From: Casuarius casuarius
Taxonomy: Eukaryota; Chordata; Aves; Casuariiformes; Casuariidae
Reading direction: 5' to 3'
Length of the DNA: 64,000 nt
Assembly (NCBI GenBank): GCA_003342895.1
Contig: PTFA01000366.1
Coordinates: forward strand, 620,001 to 684,000
Of the stretch, positions 14,301 through 27,082 are shown one piece after another. The notes beneath the pieces are model-generated. The model had not been told where the DNA came from. It ran no database searches and saw only the letters and a list, made by a program, of their open reading frames with translations. A program made the position numbers and the translations under genes. Position 1 is the first letter of the stretch. Every line of letters begins with the position of its first letter.

Positions 14301-16741
14301 TATAAACAGGCCTTTTATTCAGATACCCACGTTTGTGTTAAAATGTTAATCTTTTCACTAACCCTATCAGTCAACTTTTATTTAACACTTTCCTAATATT
14401 TCATATTTTTTCCCTTCAACTGCTCCTCTGGGTTCATTCAAAAATACATTCCCGTAGTCCATAAAAATATTTATAACTTTTTTTCAATTTCTAAATCTAT
14501 CTTTCCCTGAGTACATAACTGGATCTGAAAACATCTGGCTAACAAGAACATAATCTGCATAGCGGAGTTTTATATTTCAAAAATTTATGTTTTATATGTT
14601 GATTTTAGAAATTAAAATATAGTTCTAACAAAAGGTGTCTTTGGATTTCCATCATTCTAAACTTCAAATGACTCCTTGTTGTGATTTTTTAAGACTGGTT
14701 TTAGTTGAAAATAAGTGTCTTGCTAGAAAATTTAATCTAATTAAAAAATTGAATAGTTTAAACATCTCAATTTTAATCTTAATTTGTTAGGAAGACAAGA
14801 GGCATCTGGAAAGTTTGAATTCCAGAATAAATAAGTATCTTTGAAGACATTTGAAGGATTCATCACAGGAATTTTTGTTTGAGTGCATTTCTGGAAATTA
14901 CTTTTCTAAAATGTTTAAAAGCATATAATTAACAAGTTTCCTTCAGCAATAATTTACCCATTTTTATTATTTTCTACAGATATTGCATATGTATGTTTTA
15001 GTTATTTTTGGTAAAATTATTCTAATTCATCTTTACAAACATTCATAAAAATGTATGTCTTTACCAATATTGCTCATAAGCTCATAAAACTTCTAAATAT
15101 CATTATTTTCACTTCATTGGTCCTAAAAGTTACTGTTGAATTAAGGAATGGAATAGAAACCATGTAGCTTAACTGACCACCGGAGCATTGTAGACAATTA
15201 ACAAATAATAACAACACTTGGCAAACAGTTTGCAACACAGTCAACAGAAATAAATTTGTGAACATAAAATTAATTGATATACTTCATTTAAATCGGTAGA
15301 GTTTACCTCTTTTTCAGATGCAGAGGTCCTTTTAAGACAGAAAGCCAAAAAATTGCATTATTGCATTGAACAAATCAAGTAGCAGTATGCAGAACCCAGT
15401 TAATCTATAGTAGACTGATTCTGACAGTGGTGTTAAACTAATTTGGAGTAAGACACAATGTTAAAGTTAATGCAAAGTTAATGCAAATCTATCTGACTAC
15501 AGGTAATTTGCAAACAGGAGAAGGAGCAAATGAACAGGGAAAACTATTAGGTTTGAGATGACCATCTCATTTTATTCAAATCTATTTCTGATTTCCTTTA
15601 GATAGGTAGTGTTGTAGATGGAGCTGAAGAGTTTATATATTTTATTACACTCTTACTCTTTTGTTTTTACCATGGTGCATGTACTTAAACTGCAAGATAG
15701 GCCTCGTTGCTTTCCTGTTAAAAATTTTGACAGCTTAAATACTGAGGTGGTAATGTGCTTCCCAAATAGCTAGGATGGATTGTTAAATCAAATAAACACC
15801 AGTCATTCCAGTCCATCCATCTTTATTTCACGATTCCCAGACCAATTCTTGTGGATGGCTGCTCTCTGTGTAGACGGCCACTCTCCAGGAGGTCTGACTG
15901 TGGTGATAGACAAGTAGCTATAAAGGTAATACATGGTCTCCACCACCCTTGAATCACTGTATCAATGTCATGCGAATATTTAACAGTCCTGTTAAAGAAA
16001 ATAGGATCAGTCTGGTAATCAGCTAGCTGCGGTAGTATCTAACAAGTTGTAATCCTTAGCTTTCCTGCCAGCAAATTCTTCATTAAGCACAAAATACCCT
16101 AAAACAATCACCACTAAAACCTCTCCAGATGTTAATATATAGAGGGTTCTTTTAGGCAGATAATTGTTGCCAAAAATGTTGCACACGGCATTTTTTCTCT
16201 TCCCTTTCTTCCACTTAGTCAAGGCTTCCATATATTGAAATCTGTGATTTGTGTGAAGTATTCATAGTGAAGCACAGGGACACTCAATACAAACAGGGTT
16301 TAGGCTTTTACTATAAACAGAGAACTCCAGCCTGAAATCTTTTTATACATGTTGCTCTTTTATGAGTGAATCCCAACACGTTTTCTAATTGATCTACAAC
16401 CACTTTCAAGATGAACTGGGCGCACGTGGCATCAAGTAATTTTTTCATGTGCTTTTGTTGCAATAAATCATGCAACCCAAGCATTTTGACTAACGTTCCT
16501 AAAGAGAATTTGGGCTGAGCACCTGAATTCTGAAGAAGATGCAAGGAAATATTCAGCGCAGCTCAGTCACAACCGAAGTTCCACACTGGTAGCGGCTTCA
16601 GCAAACAGAAACAGTCCTAGGCACCTTCTTGTCTTTATGGTACCAGCATACTTGGGCACAGGTCTGTTTCACCCATGCATGTGGCAAGGTGCTTCTCAGA
16701 TAAGGTGTCATACACACCCAGGAACTGAGAAATTGAAGTTG

Positions 16742-16915
16742 TAGGATCATAAAATAATTCAGGTTGGAGGGGACCTCAGGGGCCCTGGAGCTACAAATCT
16801 CTGTTCCACCCGCCCGGCTATTTTTCTGTGCTTATTCCCACAGCACTGATTCATCAGCAATCCAAGGCAATTTCCCTGCAGGCATCAGATGTTGCCTCAG
16901 GGTCAGAAGCAACAG
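16742..16915 (-). mobile_element. CR1 3' end fragment, reverse orientation
   Basis: The plus strand reads GGATCATAAAATAATTCAGG then TTGGAGGGGACCTCAGG. That is the reverse complement of the CR1 3' terminus (ggtcccttccaacct...attctatgattcta). A short, old insertion. Confidence 0.65.
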
Positions 16916-17629
16916 GAGAGTGAAATAAAATCCTCCCATTGCTCTTCCAGATTTGAGCTGGCAGGGTCATACGCTCCACTTTTAGCAGTCTCAGAGTGGG
17001 GCTGCCCCTAATACAACTGCTGCTTTTTCAGAGATTTTCTGTAGAGGTGCAGGGGGGATTTCCACCCTGCCCAGGGAAGAGGCTGCAGAACATGGGGAAG
17101 AGGGGAGGAGGAGGCGAAACAGCTGCAGCAGCTGGAGTTGCGAGGATCAGCCTGCCTAGCAACCCCCTTTCTTAGGAGGGGACACCTAATTCAGCCACAA
17201 CAGCAACATCAGAAACAGCTCTGACACTTGGTGAGCTTAATGCGCGTTAAGACAACATGAGCTCTGTCAAAACGCCTGCCCTTAGGCTCTGAAGCCTCCT
17301 CAGTTTTTTGGTAGGTAAACTACATAGCTTCTCTTACCAGAACTCTTTCCTGTGGACTGTGCACACCTAAAGAATTGTGCATGGCTTACTGCGGTGAGAC
17401 AGCCACTAATACCATGCAATTGCTGAGTGTTCCTAATATAATTTATTTTACTAATATAGAAAATAAGAGTAATAGCAGAATACATTGGAAAAATCAATTC
17501 TATAATTCTAACTTATTCCATGAATGCAGGAATAAGTAATTGCATAATCTATTAGATGATTCTTCTCCAATAATATATAGAAAAATCATATCAGATTATA
17601 TTAATAGAACCTATTATCTTTTACTAATT

Positions 17630-17800
17630 GTGCAGTAAGACCAGAATGAATTATGATAATATATTTTGTTCCGTTTATATACATGTATATAGCCTAGAGT
17701 ATACATTTTATTATATGATTTACATATATGTGTGTATGAAATAATGTATAATGTATAATATATACAGGTATAATATATATTATGTTACTTTGCAATTTAA
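17630..17800. repeat. AT-rich low-complexity stretch
   Basis: Dense TATATA, TAATATAT and ATGTATAT words form a degenerate AT microsatellite. No gene seen. Confidence 0.6.
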
Positions 17801-18365
17801 TCTGTATGTTATTATGAGGCTATATTCTCCCTGTAATAGGCATGCGTAATCTTAATATGACCTTTGATTATTTAGCATGTTGTAACATTTACATGATTAA
17901 CAGATACGTTGTGTTATTAGAACTTTAACAAAAAGCAGCTCTTTAAAAGAATTCAGGTGTAAACAATTAAAAGAAAATGAGCAGTTTGGAGAGTGGACTG
18001 ACATTTTCAGAGCACACTCACAAACTGTTTAAATCAAATGTCTCTCTGCAGACAAACTTAGAATCCTCTGCCCTCTGTAGAGGGACCTATCTGCAGGAGG
18101 AGGATTAGCTGAGTCCCCTCACTGTTTCATGACATATTTCTGGATAGACCAAAATAATCTAGTGACCCAGTTTGTACACTGCTAGGAAGCTGTCATTTTT
18201 TGCTCCAGAAGACTGAGGAGACAAAGAAAAATAAGCCAGGTTCTGTTTCCGTGTTTGGTTTAATTTTTTTTTAAAAAGAGCTACAAACTTTGTGGATGGA
18301 ACTTATCCTTCCTCTGTCCCCGTAATGTGTTTTATGGATTTATACATACGCTTTTTTTCTGGCAG

Positions 18366-18462
18366 GTGATATTAGTGGAGGGATGGCATGATCTGGATAA
18401 CAAAGACTATGACTGTTGGCCCCTGGAAAAACCAGATGAGTATAACATGCTAGATTGTGGAG
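18366..18462 (+). CDS. Cyclase exon 1 of those seen (extracellular)
   Basis: The acceptor is TTTTTTTCTGGCAG and the donor G|GTGAGT; the exon is phase 0 at entry, phase 1 at exit. It encodes VILVEGWHDLDNKDYDCWPL followed by EKPDEYNMLDCG. It contains two Cys and is acidic. It does not begin with Met, so at least one earlier coding exon must exist. Confidence 0.65.
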
Positions 18463-19074
18463 GTGAGTGAGTCCTAAATTTGCATGGGGAAGAACTTGCT
18501 TGGGGAATGGTTGAGAACATGAGACTGAGAAACTCAAGCTAATACTTAACTCATAACAAATATTATGTGTGGCAGAAGGCATCTGAGTCAGTGACAACCC
18601 CTCTTTCTAGAGGAACAAACAAAAGGAAATGGCCAAAAGATACTTCTGAGTAACCGCTTATCAAGTATTCATTGGTTCCAAAGGAAAAGTAACAGCAACA
18701 ACTGAATCCCTTCCCCCACAAGAAATTGAAATCATTGTGTTCGACTAGGGCATTCTATTTCTCGTTAGGAAACCAAAAGCAGCTTAACCCAAGCAAAACA
18801 GACAGGCAGTTCTGCATTGCAGAAAAACCTTTGGAGTCATTACTAAAATTTTGCAGCGCCAGTTCAAAAGTGGATTGTGCATAAACCCTCCAGCCAATAA
18901 CCTCCCCTCAATCAAAATTATGTTCCGTAAGTACTTGAAAGCATCTTAGATCTTTAACTGCTTATTCTAGTCAGCTTCAAAAAATGAGTTTATGGAGAAA
19001 GGATAATCAAAAATAGAAGAAATCTTTTATATGGAAAACTCATGGTTTGAGATTGAAAAATAATTAAAGGGTAA

Positions 19075-19302
19075 TTGAAACGCTAGAAATTCTATTTAAA
19101 CATAAGGAAAACCTTTTCTACTGTAAGAGTAATTGAACGCTGGAACAGTTTGCCCGGAGTGGTTGTGGATTCTCCATCCCTGAAGATATTTTAAACCTGA
19201 GCAACCTGCTCTGTATCACCCCACTTTGAGCAAGGATGTGGACTAGGCAATATCCAGAGGTGTTTTCCAGCTTCAGCTGTTCTGTGATTCTGTGACTCTG
19301 TA
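19075..19302 (+). mobile_element. Old CR1 LINE 3' fragment
   Basis: The order of words matches the CR1 3' end: ACATAAGGAAAACCTTTT, then 'gagtaattgaacgctggaacagtttgcccgg', 'gttgtggattctccatcc', 'gactaggcaatatccagaggt', and finally CTGTGATTCTGTGACTCTGT. It lies in the intron after the first recognised cyclase exon, in the same orientation as that gene. Confidence 0.8.
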
Positions 19303-21171
19303 ACTGGGAATAAAGGGCTTAATAACTGATGCAAAAGAAAAATTTCGTGTATGTTGGAAAAGATCAGACCAGACACAAAATTTTCTAATATGGCTTAGGG
19401 GAACAACAAGAACACTTGAGAAACTCTTATATTAATAAACATTCTGGGAAAAATACTGCTGTGTCATGCTCTGAGCTCAATATGATAGTTAAACACTCTC
19501 TTAAAAGTCCAGATTGAAGAGTGAAGTTCAAAGACTATCTGGTTGATTATTAGCTAAGTCTTTTATCCCCATGTGAATTTACTATTGCTTTAACATTAAA
19601 ACAAGTATTTATCACAGATGATCTGTTTAAAGCTATTCTTGCTAAAAAATCAAAGTGTGAACTGAGTACAAAGGAAACCAATATGAGTAGGTTGCTTAAT
19701 TAATACATGCCCTTTGCAATCAATTTTATGATGAACTCCAAGCTTTATCCTGCCTTTCTTTGTGGTAATTCCTTGCCAGCTTCTGGGCACTGCTAAAAGC
19801 AAAGCATGAAGCAAGTGCTGTTGTAGATTTAACTTGCAGCCCGAGATCTTCAAAGCATTTAGATGTGTGAGTATCTAGCATTGAAAGAAGGGATTTGTGT
19901 ATTTTTGTGAGACCTTTAGAGAGAAGGAATCTTGTTCTAGAAAGTAATTCATCTGAAATTTATGCTGGCCTTATACCTTCATTTTCTCACACTGTCTGAA
20001 GCTCAACCCTCTCTTACCTTTTAGTGCAAATCTTACTAGAATTCTGTGTAAATCTTTGTATTACAGTGTCTCTCAAAGTATCAGCATTTACAGTCATTGC
20101 TTATTTTTCAAGAGGGTTGTGAAATCTACAGGTTACTTTACAATTAGTTCCTTTATATATGAAAGGGAGTTATGTTCGAGTGAAAAAACAACAGCTTGCT
20201 TCACTAACAATTCAAGTGAAGCATATATCAGTGCAAACAACTTCAGAGTAGTAAAAGTTTATAATTGGCCAAAAAAAAAAAAAGAAAGCAAAATTTCTTG
20301 AAAGGCAGATTTACCCATTCTCCACAGAAGAAGGGATTTAAAATCTCCTGCCAAACTGAGAGCTACACACCTGCATGATGTAAGTAGTTTGACATGACAG
20401 GGATAAAACCTGCATGCAACAGTATGGAAAGACGTGGGTGAACTGAGTTGAAGAATTTTGATGGTGTCTTTTGAGGATATGGATTGAAAACCTCTTCCCA
20501 CCTCTAAGCATGTTTCATTCACAGGGTTGGTTGAGTGAGTAATATGGTGGCCCAGGGAGAAAAAGAGATGATTTGAATAAATTATTTGTCCCAGTAAGAG
20601 TGCAGAAAGGGAAAATTACAGATGTTTGAGTAGCAGTCCTCCCACTGTCCTCTGTTCTAGCTGTGATACGGTTTTGTAAAACTGTAAAATTCTTTCCTAA
20701 TAAGGCCTTCTCATGAGATTACGGGTTTGGACTGGATTCCATGTGTGCTGGTGTTGTCTCTTCTTCCATAATGAGGGATGCCCCCACAGTGAAAGCAGCC
20801 AAAAATGAAGAGCAATGTTTATTGCCTGATCTGGAAAAAAAGCAAGTATATCAGCACAAGCAGCACTGAATTACAGTAGGAGTAAAGTTACTACAAATAA
20901 GATGACTTGGTTCTTGAACATAATTCTCCAATTACTTAATCTTCTCTAAGTAAATGTCAGAATTGTTCTATTAATGAACATTTGTGTTTATCTATACTGC
21001 CACTAAAATGGATGACTATTTTTGGCTCAGAAAAAGCAATAGGAACAATAGTTGAATATTACATTTTCCTTTCCCTTCATTCCCTACCACAGAGGAAGTT
21101 CTACAGCTGTATGCAACTGTAAAGTGGAAAATGATGTCAAATATGTTGGACCATACTTGTATTGTTCCTAG

Positions 21172-21304
21172 GCCTGGAAATGGCATGGATCCAAAGGCCT
21201 CCAGAAAAGGCTGTGAGTGGAGAGTTCTTCAATGTGACCTATGCAGTCTTTGCTTCTGATGGCTTTTACCAATACGCGGTGCAAAATGGAATCCTTTCTC
21301 ACAG
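21172..21304 (+). CDS. Cyclase exon 2 (extracellular)
   Basis: The acceptor is TTGTTCCTAG, the donor AG|GTATTA. Joins the previous exon in phase 1 and leaves in phase 2. Encodes GLEMAWIQRPPEKAV and SGEFFNVTYAVFASDGFYQY; NVT is a glycosylation sequon. Confidence 0.7.
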
Positions 21305-23856
21305 GTATTACTCCCTATAAAAAAGTTTTCATGGTCACGAGCAATAGGGATTCTGTACATACAGACATTTTCTGTAACGTAACTGGAACACACACCCTGA
21401 GACTTCTCACTAACTCCTTGCATCTCTTGAGGTCTCTTCTAATTCTGTTTGCCATGGCATTTCTCCCTTTGCAATGCTTTTTTTCCTCAGAGCTGGTGCC
21501 ATGGCATGTTCTCCTGCATGGTTAAGGATAGTGCATGGCATCTGGTATCTATATTACTGTCTCGGTGCACCTCTGAACTTGGCTTTTTGCCTTCTCTACC
21601 CCAAGGAATTTACAACTGAAATTCTTGCACAGTGAATCCCCAAATAAGTGTGTCCTATACCTGTTTTAATAGTAAGTGTACTTGAAGTGCATAACATGAA
21701 TACAAAAAAAAGACTGGACCAAACCCTGAATTCAGTGAATTCAGTGATGGAATTCTTTTGATATGTGGGACTGAAATCAGCCTGAATGTGTATATATCAA
21801 GTGAGAGACTGTGCTAGTAAATGTAGACAATCAAGGTTAAGGAAAGAATATTTCTGTGTACAACTCCAGATCCCTAAAAGGCTCCCTGATCTTACACTGT
21901 GTCTGTATAGAGCAGCACTCCATGCACACAGAGTAATGTCTGGGATTGAGTCTGTAGCCATATTTCCCCACTTTCTATGCTGTGTTTGGTTAATGTAAAA
22001 AGGTATTTATAGAAAAACTCATATTTCATAGAAAAATGTCCTCTGCCCATCTCAGTGTTCATTTTGCAAAGTTCGGATTGTAAAAGCTGTTATCTGCAGA
22101 GATTTTCTTGAATACTGAAAGATGACTTGCAAATCTGTTTGTAGTGGCAAAAAATCAGTGTCATGTTTTGATCATCTGAGTACTATGGTTACACTGTTTT
22201 GTAAAATTTGTTTTTCACATTTTCCATATTTTGTCAATAGTGGTAGTTCCAAGAACTTGACTGTAAAACAGCTTTTTCTCACTGCCTGCAAATGAATCCG
22301 TTGCTCTTGTCTTTCCAAGGAGACCTACTCCCTTAAATCAATAAGGAACTTCAGAAAATTCTTGTCCTTGTATACTAATTCATACATACCTTGCATACAG
22401 AGAGAGATGACAAATATTAAAAAATAGAGGTACCGACGCTGTAGTTTTTCAGAGGGATCAAATTTTCACCTTATTTTAAGTACAAGAGTATATGGCTGGC
22501 TCTCAAGCCTACACTGGTTGAGCCAAATATGACTGTAGTTGGCAAGTCATTGTACTCACTTCTGCAGAATTGGATGAGTCCCTAATAAAGATGTTTAAGT
22601 GAAAGAAAGCTGCAGAATGCAGGACAAATTTAAAAAAAACAACCATGAAGAGAAATGCCTGATGGCATTAGGTATGAACTTTCTTAAACATTGTCTTTTG
22701 AACGCACAATTTCAGCTTGGAGGCCAATAGATATTAATACCTAATATGCTTAGGTGTCTGAAGATTTACAAATTTGCCTATCTCAGTTATCAAGCATGTC
22801 TGTGCTTTTGTAAATCTGGCCCTAAATATGATCTATGTCAATCTGATCCCTTACACCTGTGTTTATACGCTACAATGTAGTCTTCTTTCTTGACTCTATT
22901 GATTACTAGCTAGTTTGCACTTCTTGCAGTAAAAACAAAAGAAAAAAATAAATCCTGGTTTTCTGGCATTGCTTTGAATACAGAAAGTATATACAAATAC
23001 ACAAGTAAGCATTCAAACCAAACCCAGTGACTAAGCCTGGCAATACTTGGAGAGTAAACCATGTTTGCAGGAAATGGTTTCAAGCGCTTCCAATCTGTCT
23101 ATCAGGGTGATTGATAGAAAGCTCAGACAAATAGTTGTTCAACTGAAAGTGGAACTCAGCAAACGGAGTGGGGAAAACAGTGGCACACATTTCCATGTAG
23201 TAACGTTCATCTTTCTGTGATGAACTTTTACAAGCCCTACCTCTTTTTGCAGAACAGTCTATTCACAAAGTCTAATTTTTGCTTTAAATATTTTTGATTT
23301 GGCAATCATATCTGGTATTATTGTCCAAAACAGTAATTATCCTTGCCTGTTTGGGTTGTGGAGCAAAGACTGAAGCTGAATAGTATGTATGAATCACATG
23401 CACTGCTGAATGTATACACTTGAAAATACTGAGAATGAAAGTAGCCTGCAACACGTATTTCTGCTAGTGGAAATACAGTAATGGTATGTGCTTCTGTGCC
23501 AGATGTAGCACTGCCAAGTTGCCCCATCTGTTGGTGCAGTCAGGATGGAGAGATAAGTGGAGGTTGGCAGCCGCTTGGGGCATAGTATCCGCCAGAACTC
23601 CCTACTGCATAGCAGCAGATGGTGGTCCAGTTGACAACAGTATTCGCTGCTCTAGGATGCCTTCGACCAAAAGTAAAACAAAACAAAAAGAGGTGCTGAA
23701 ACAATGTTTCTCTTGCTGCTTGTGTCTGGGTTGCTAATTTTTCCGTGCGGGATGAAGAACAGGCTCTCATGAGTTTGTTAAAATTTTGAGGAAGGAGGAA
23801 TGAATTTAAAAAAATTTCTCTTTCGTTCTTGCTTTCTCTCCCTGCTGCTTGGCTAG

Positions 23857-23980
23857 CAATGCCACTGCTGCAAAGAAATTCTGCGAGGAGCAGGAGTGCC
23901 CTGCCAGCTGGAAAGATGCAAACGGGGAGAACTGCTGTGTCCACCATGCCAACATTCATTCCTGTCCTTTGGCCTTCATG
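23857..23980 (+). CDS. Cyclase exon 3 (extracellular, Cys-rich)
   Basis: The acceptor is GGCTAG, the donor ATG|GTTAGT. Encodes a Cys-dense piece, NATAAKKFCEEQECPASWKD then ANGENCCVHHANIHSCPLAF; five Cys plus paired His suggest a disulphide-bonded module. The first Asn forms the NAT sequon. The longer open frame on the opposite strand is a shadow. Confidence 0.75.
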
Positions 23981-24569
23981 GTTAGTATGAGAGTGTGAGC
24001 CTGTGTGCTCTGCCGGATGAGATAGTGCAATAACCAAGTTCAACTTCATGACGTCCTTCTGCAACTACAATTAGGCTAGATCTACAGTTCACTAGAAACA
24101 CTGTAAGGATATCTGCTGGTTTTGGAAAGTTTTGGACAGGATGTTGAGTCTGCAAAGCAAATGGCTGGATTTTTGGACAAGGTGGTATTCATAATCTCTC
24201 ATTAGGCATGGTATGGCCAGTTTCATCTCTTTGAGATTACGTGCCTCGAAGCTAGTTTGCCTTTATGTAGCTACATCCTTCTGTGTGAAAACTCAAAGCC
24301 TCAACAGGAGCTCTAGCTTTCTTCTTGGTTGTCCCATGCCCACAGGAGATGCTTTATTATTGACTCCCTGGGCCCTAGCTGATCCCAGGAATTTGATTTA
24401 AAAGAGGAATCACTGCTGAAAACTTGAAATCAAAGCTTTTGGCTAAAACCATAGTAGACAACTTAAGTATCCCACCACTGTGGTGACCTTTCCATTTTTT
24501 CTTACTTCCACAATTAGCTCTGCTTGAAATCAAGGTGTGGGAAAAGTGTGAGGATGTAGCCAACATGCA

Positions 24570-25275
24570 TTGAACAGAGCAGAACAGAACAGAGCAGCTG
24601 AGAGTGGGAAGGGACCGTTAAAAATCATCTAGTCCAACCCCCTTGATCAAGCAGGATCACCTAGAGCACATTGCACAGGTCCGTATCCAGACGGCTTTTG
24701 AAGATCTCCAAAGATGGAGACTCCACAACCTCCTTGGGCAACTTGTTCCAGTGCTTTGTCACCCTCACAGTAAAAAGGCTTTTCCTAATGCTCAGATGAA
24801 ATTTCTTGTGCTTCAGTTTGTGCCCTTTACTTCTTGTCCTGTCCTTGGGCACCACTGAGAAGAGTCTGGCCCCATCCTCTTTATACCCACCCTTCAGATA
24901 TTTATATACACTGATAAGATCCTCCCTCAGCCATCTCTTCTCCAGGCTGAACAGGCCCAGCTGTCTCAACAAGCTCTCTCCTCATAAGAGAAATGCTCCA
25001 GTCCCTTCATCATCTTACTGGCCCATTGCTGGACTCACTCCAGTAGCTCCATGTCTCTCTTGTATTGGGGAGCCCAGAGCTGGACACAGCACTCCAGATG
25101 TGGCCTCACCAGGGCTGAGCAGAGGGGAAGGATCACCTCCCTCCACCCACTAGCAATGCTCTTCCTAATGGAGCCCAGGATATCGTTGTCCTCCTTTGCC
25201 ACAAGGGCACATTACTGGCTCATGGTCAACTTGTTGTCCACCAGGTACCACAGGTCCTTCTCTGGAGGGCTGCAT
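24570..25275 (-). mobile_element. CR1 LINE, 3' part, reverse orientation
   Basis: Read on the minus strand this carries the standard CR1 3' order: the 'caccaggtaccacaggtcc' to 'gagccagtaatg' segment, the 'ctggtgaggccacatctggagtgctgtgtcc' segment, 'gagagcttgttgagacagc', the 'ggtgacaaagcactgga' word and the final 'gggttggactagatga'. The frames through it are broken remnants of the reverse transcriptase C terminus and 3' UTR. It sits in the intron between cyclase exons 3 and 4. Confidence 0.9.
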
Positions 25276-26151
25276 TGTGCAACTGCATTTTAAAATTTCA
25301 AATATTTCAATTCCTGCTTACAAAAGGTCAGTCTATACAGGTTGGGTGTCACACAGCACATAGAGCAATGTCATTGTATAAGATTGAACTTGTATTTCAA
25401 AGTAAGCTTTTTCCCTTATGCTGGCTTTTTGTTTGTTTGGGGGTATTTTTTTTACAGTGTCATCACTTCTGAAGCATTTTACTTTAGCTAGCATGAACTC
25501 CATTTCTTTTATTTTGGTCTGTGTCCTACAGTGCATTGAGAGAAATGCCTGAAGAAATATCTGAAGTTAGGAGACAAACTTAATCTTTTCAAACAAACAA
25601 AACAATGCCAGATCCTCATATAGCCATAAAAATCCTCTGTGGCTGCAGTTGCTGAGAAGTTTACATCTTAGCAGGTTTAGTGAAAAATGCTCTGCAAACA
25701 GGCATTGACACAGAAGAGGTGCCTTGCTTACTTGCTAGAAAAAAAGAAAAAGCTGTCATATCAGAAGTCAAGCAGCAATAAAATGCCTTTAGAAAAATAC
25801 AAAATGTGGAATATAATTCAATGTCTGGTTACTGTAGAGCAAATCCTGAGTAAGTGTATTATCTTCATAGAATTACTCTAGATAAAATTTGGGATCAAGT
25901 TTTGGCTCACGTACTTTAAACGACAATGAGATTTGTGACATTTTTAATTCAGTGCAAGTGCAATTTCTTTTTTCTCACCGTCTTTTATTTTTTCACAGAA
26001 CAGTATTGTTTGTGCTTCAGCATTTTAATAGAATTGTTATAAGATATCATTTTGTTTGCTGTTACAGAACAATTTTAACAAGGCAGGAGAGAGGGAGCTA
26101 GGATTTTCACTGTATCATTGTTTAGTAACATAACCAATCTGTCTGATTAAG

Positions 26152-26256
26152 GGTAAAGGAGGAATATGTGGTCCATGGATTCCAGATGATGGCCAGATAT
26201 TTACCCACACTTTGTCTACAGCTGGTAAAATGAGCCAAAGAAATTGGACTGCCAAG
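26152..26256 (+). CDS. Cyclase exon 4 (extracellular)
   Basis: A phase 0 exon of exactly 35 codons between acceptor GATTAAG and donor AAG|GTAGGG. Encodes GKGGICGPWIPDDGQIFTHT and then LSTAGKMSQRNWTAK; NWT is a sequon. Confidence 0.7.
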
Positions 26257-26892
26257 GTAGGGTACAGTTATTGTATATAGAGCTTTACAGTAAGTTTTCT
26301 TTTTTCAGATCTTACTTCCTAGTAGTTTCATGCAGTTCGTGTGCATGGTTTGCTCCTCATTATTTGTGTTAGTGTCACATATGTGTAAGTGATGCATATG
26401 GCTGAATAATATCAATTCCCAATAGATTAAACTTGGAAGCAATTGCTTTTCACACTGCCAGTCCATAGGCAGCTAGTAGAAAGAATGGGGATAGGAGGGA
26501 ATAAAATAGCCTAATGTGTCCATTTAAGACCTACACTACTGATAACTTGCAGCACTGACTGCACTATAGCACAGGTTAACAGGATGATTAGGGGTTTTCC
26601 ACTAAGCAGAAGTAACAAGGAAGCAACTGTGACAGGATGCATGGGCTGGTAGCCTTGCCTGATGAAAGGAATACACACCAGTGAGGGAAATCAGACCTGC
26701 CCTTACTGCAAAGACTCATCTTTGCTGCTCGTATTTGCCTCCCTAGGCAAGCTTCCTGCCATTCCTGGTCCTGGAAAAATGTAATCATTCTGTTGCAAGA
26801 CACCACAATTGGATGACTGTTGTTGCAAGGTCACAGTGTATGCATGTGAAGTTTTAATGCAATGCTTTCTGCTTTGTTTACTTGTTTGGCAG

Positions 26893-27082
26893 GTTGTTTT
26901 GGTTCACGTGGGTGTGACTTCTCTCATTGCACACATCAGAGTTGGCAAAATGCAAGTTGCTCTGGAAGCAAAAAACACAGTCCTTCCTGCAGTAGATACG
27001 ACAAAGAACAAAGATTTGAGAGTATCACTTATTTACTGCAAATCTAAATGCTTTTATCAATACCATGCATGGATATCAAGAG
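26893..27082 (+). CDS. Cyclase exon 5 (extracellular)
   Basis: The acceptor is GTTTGGCAG. Encodes VVLVHVGVTSLIAHIRVGKM followed by QVALEAKN and a Cys-containing tail ending HAWISR. Two donors are possible: GCA|GTAGAT at 26,992, which leaves the wrong phase, and AG|GTAATG at 27,083, which gives phase 1 as the next exon needs. I chose the second. Confidence 0.7.

Larger units (their letters stand above)
1..18365. other. Gene-poor region upstream of the first recognised cyclase exon
   Basis: I find no protein-coding gene I can name here on either strand. Open frames are short, lack splice-site support or family resemblance, and match what AT-rich DNA gives by chance. What I can point to is listed separately: a GC-rich start, a CTCF-like motif, a short tandem duplication, a polypyrimidine tract with a GC-richer block after it, CR1 fragments and AT-rich microsatellite-like DNA. 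The missing first coding exon(s) of the cyclase, which should carry a signal peptide, may lie in here or upstream of the window. A moderately GC-rich patch near 16,980-17,240 could be a promoter or 5' UTR (it contains a CCTAGCAAC half X-box-like motif and a possible donor at 17,230), but nothing proves it. Confidence 0.6.

Noticed and set aside
17092..17180. ATG in the GC-rich patch upstream of the first seen exon (MGKRGGGGETAAAAGV)
   Set aside because: It is not a signal peptide and stops before any usable donor.
23540..24064. 174-codon minus-strand open frame
   Set aside because: It overlaps cyclase exon 3 in antisense and has no splice or family support.
24643..25293. Open frames in the CR1 copy at 24,570-25,275
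   Set aside because: They are remnants of CR1 3' sequence, not host genes; the same applies to frames at 39,384-39,984.
26992..26997. Alternative donor GCA|GTAGAT in cyclase exon 5
   Set aside because: It leaves phase 0, whereas the next exon needs one base carried over; the AG|GTAATG donor at 27,083 fits.
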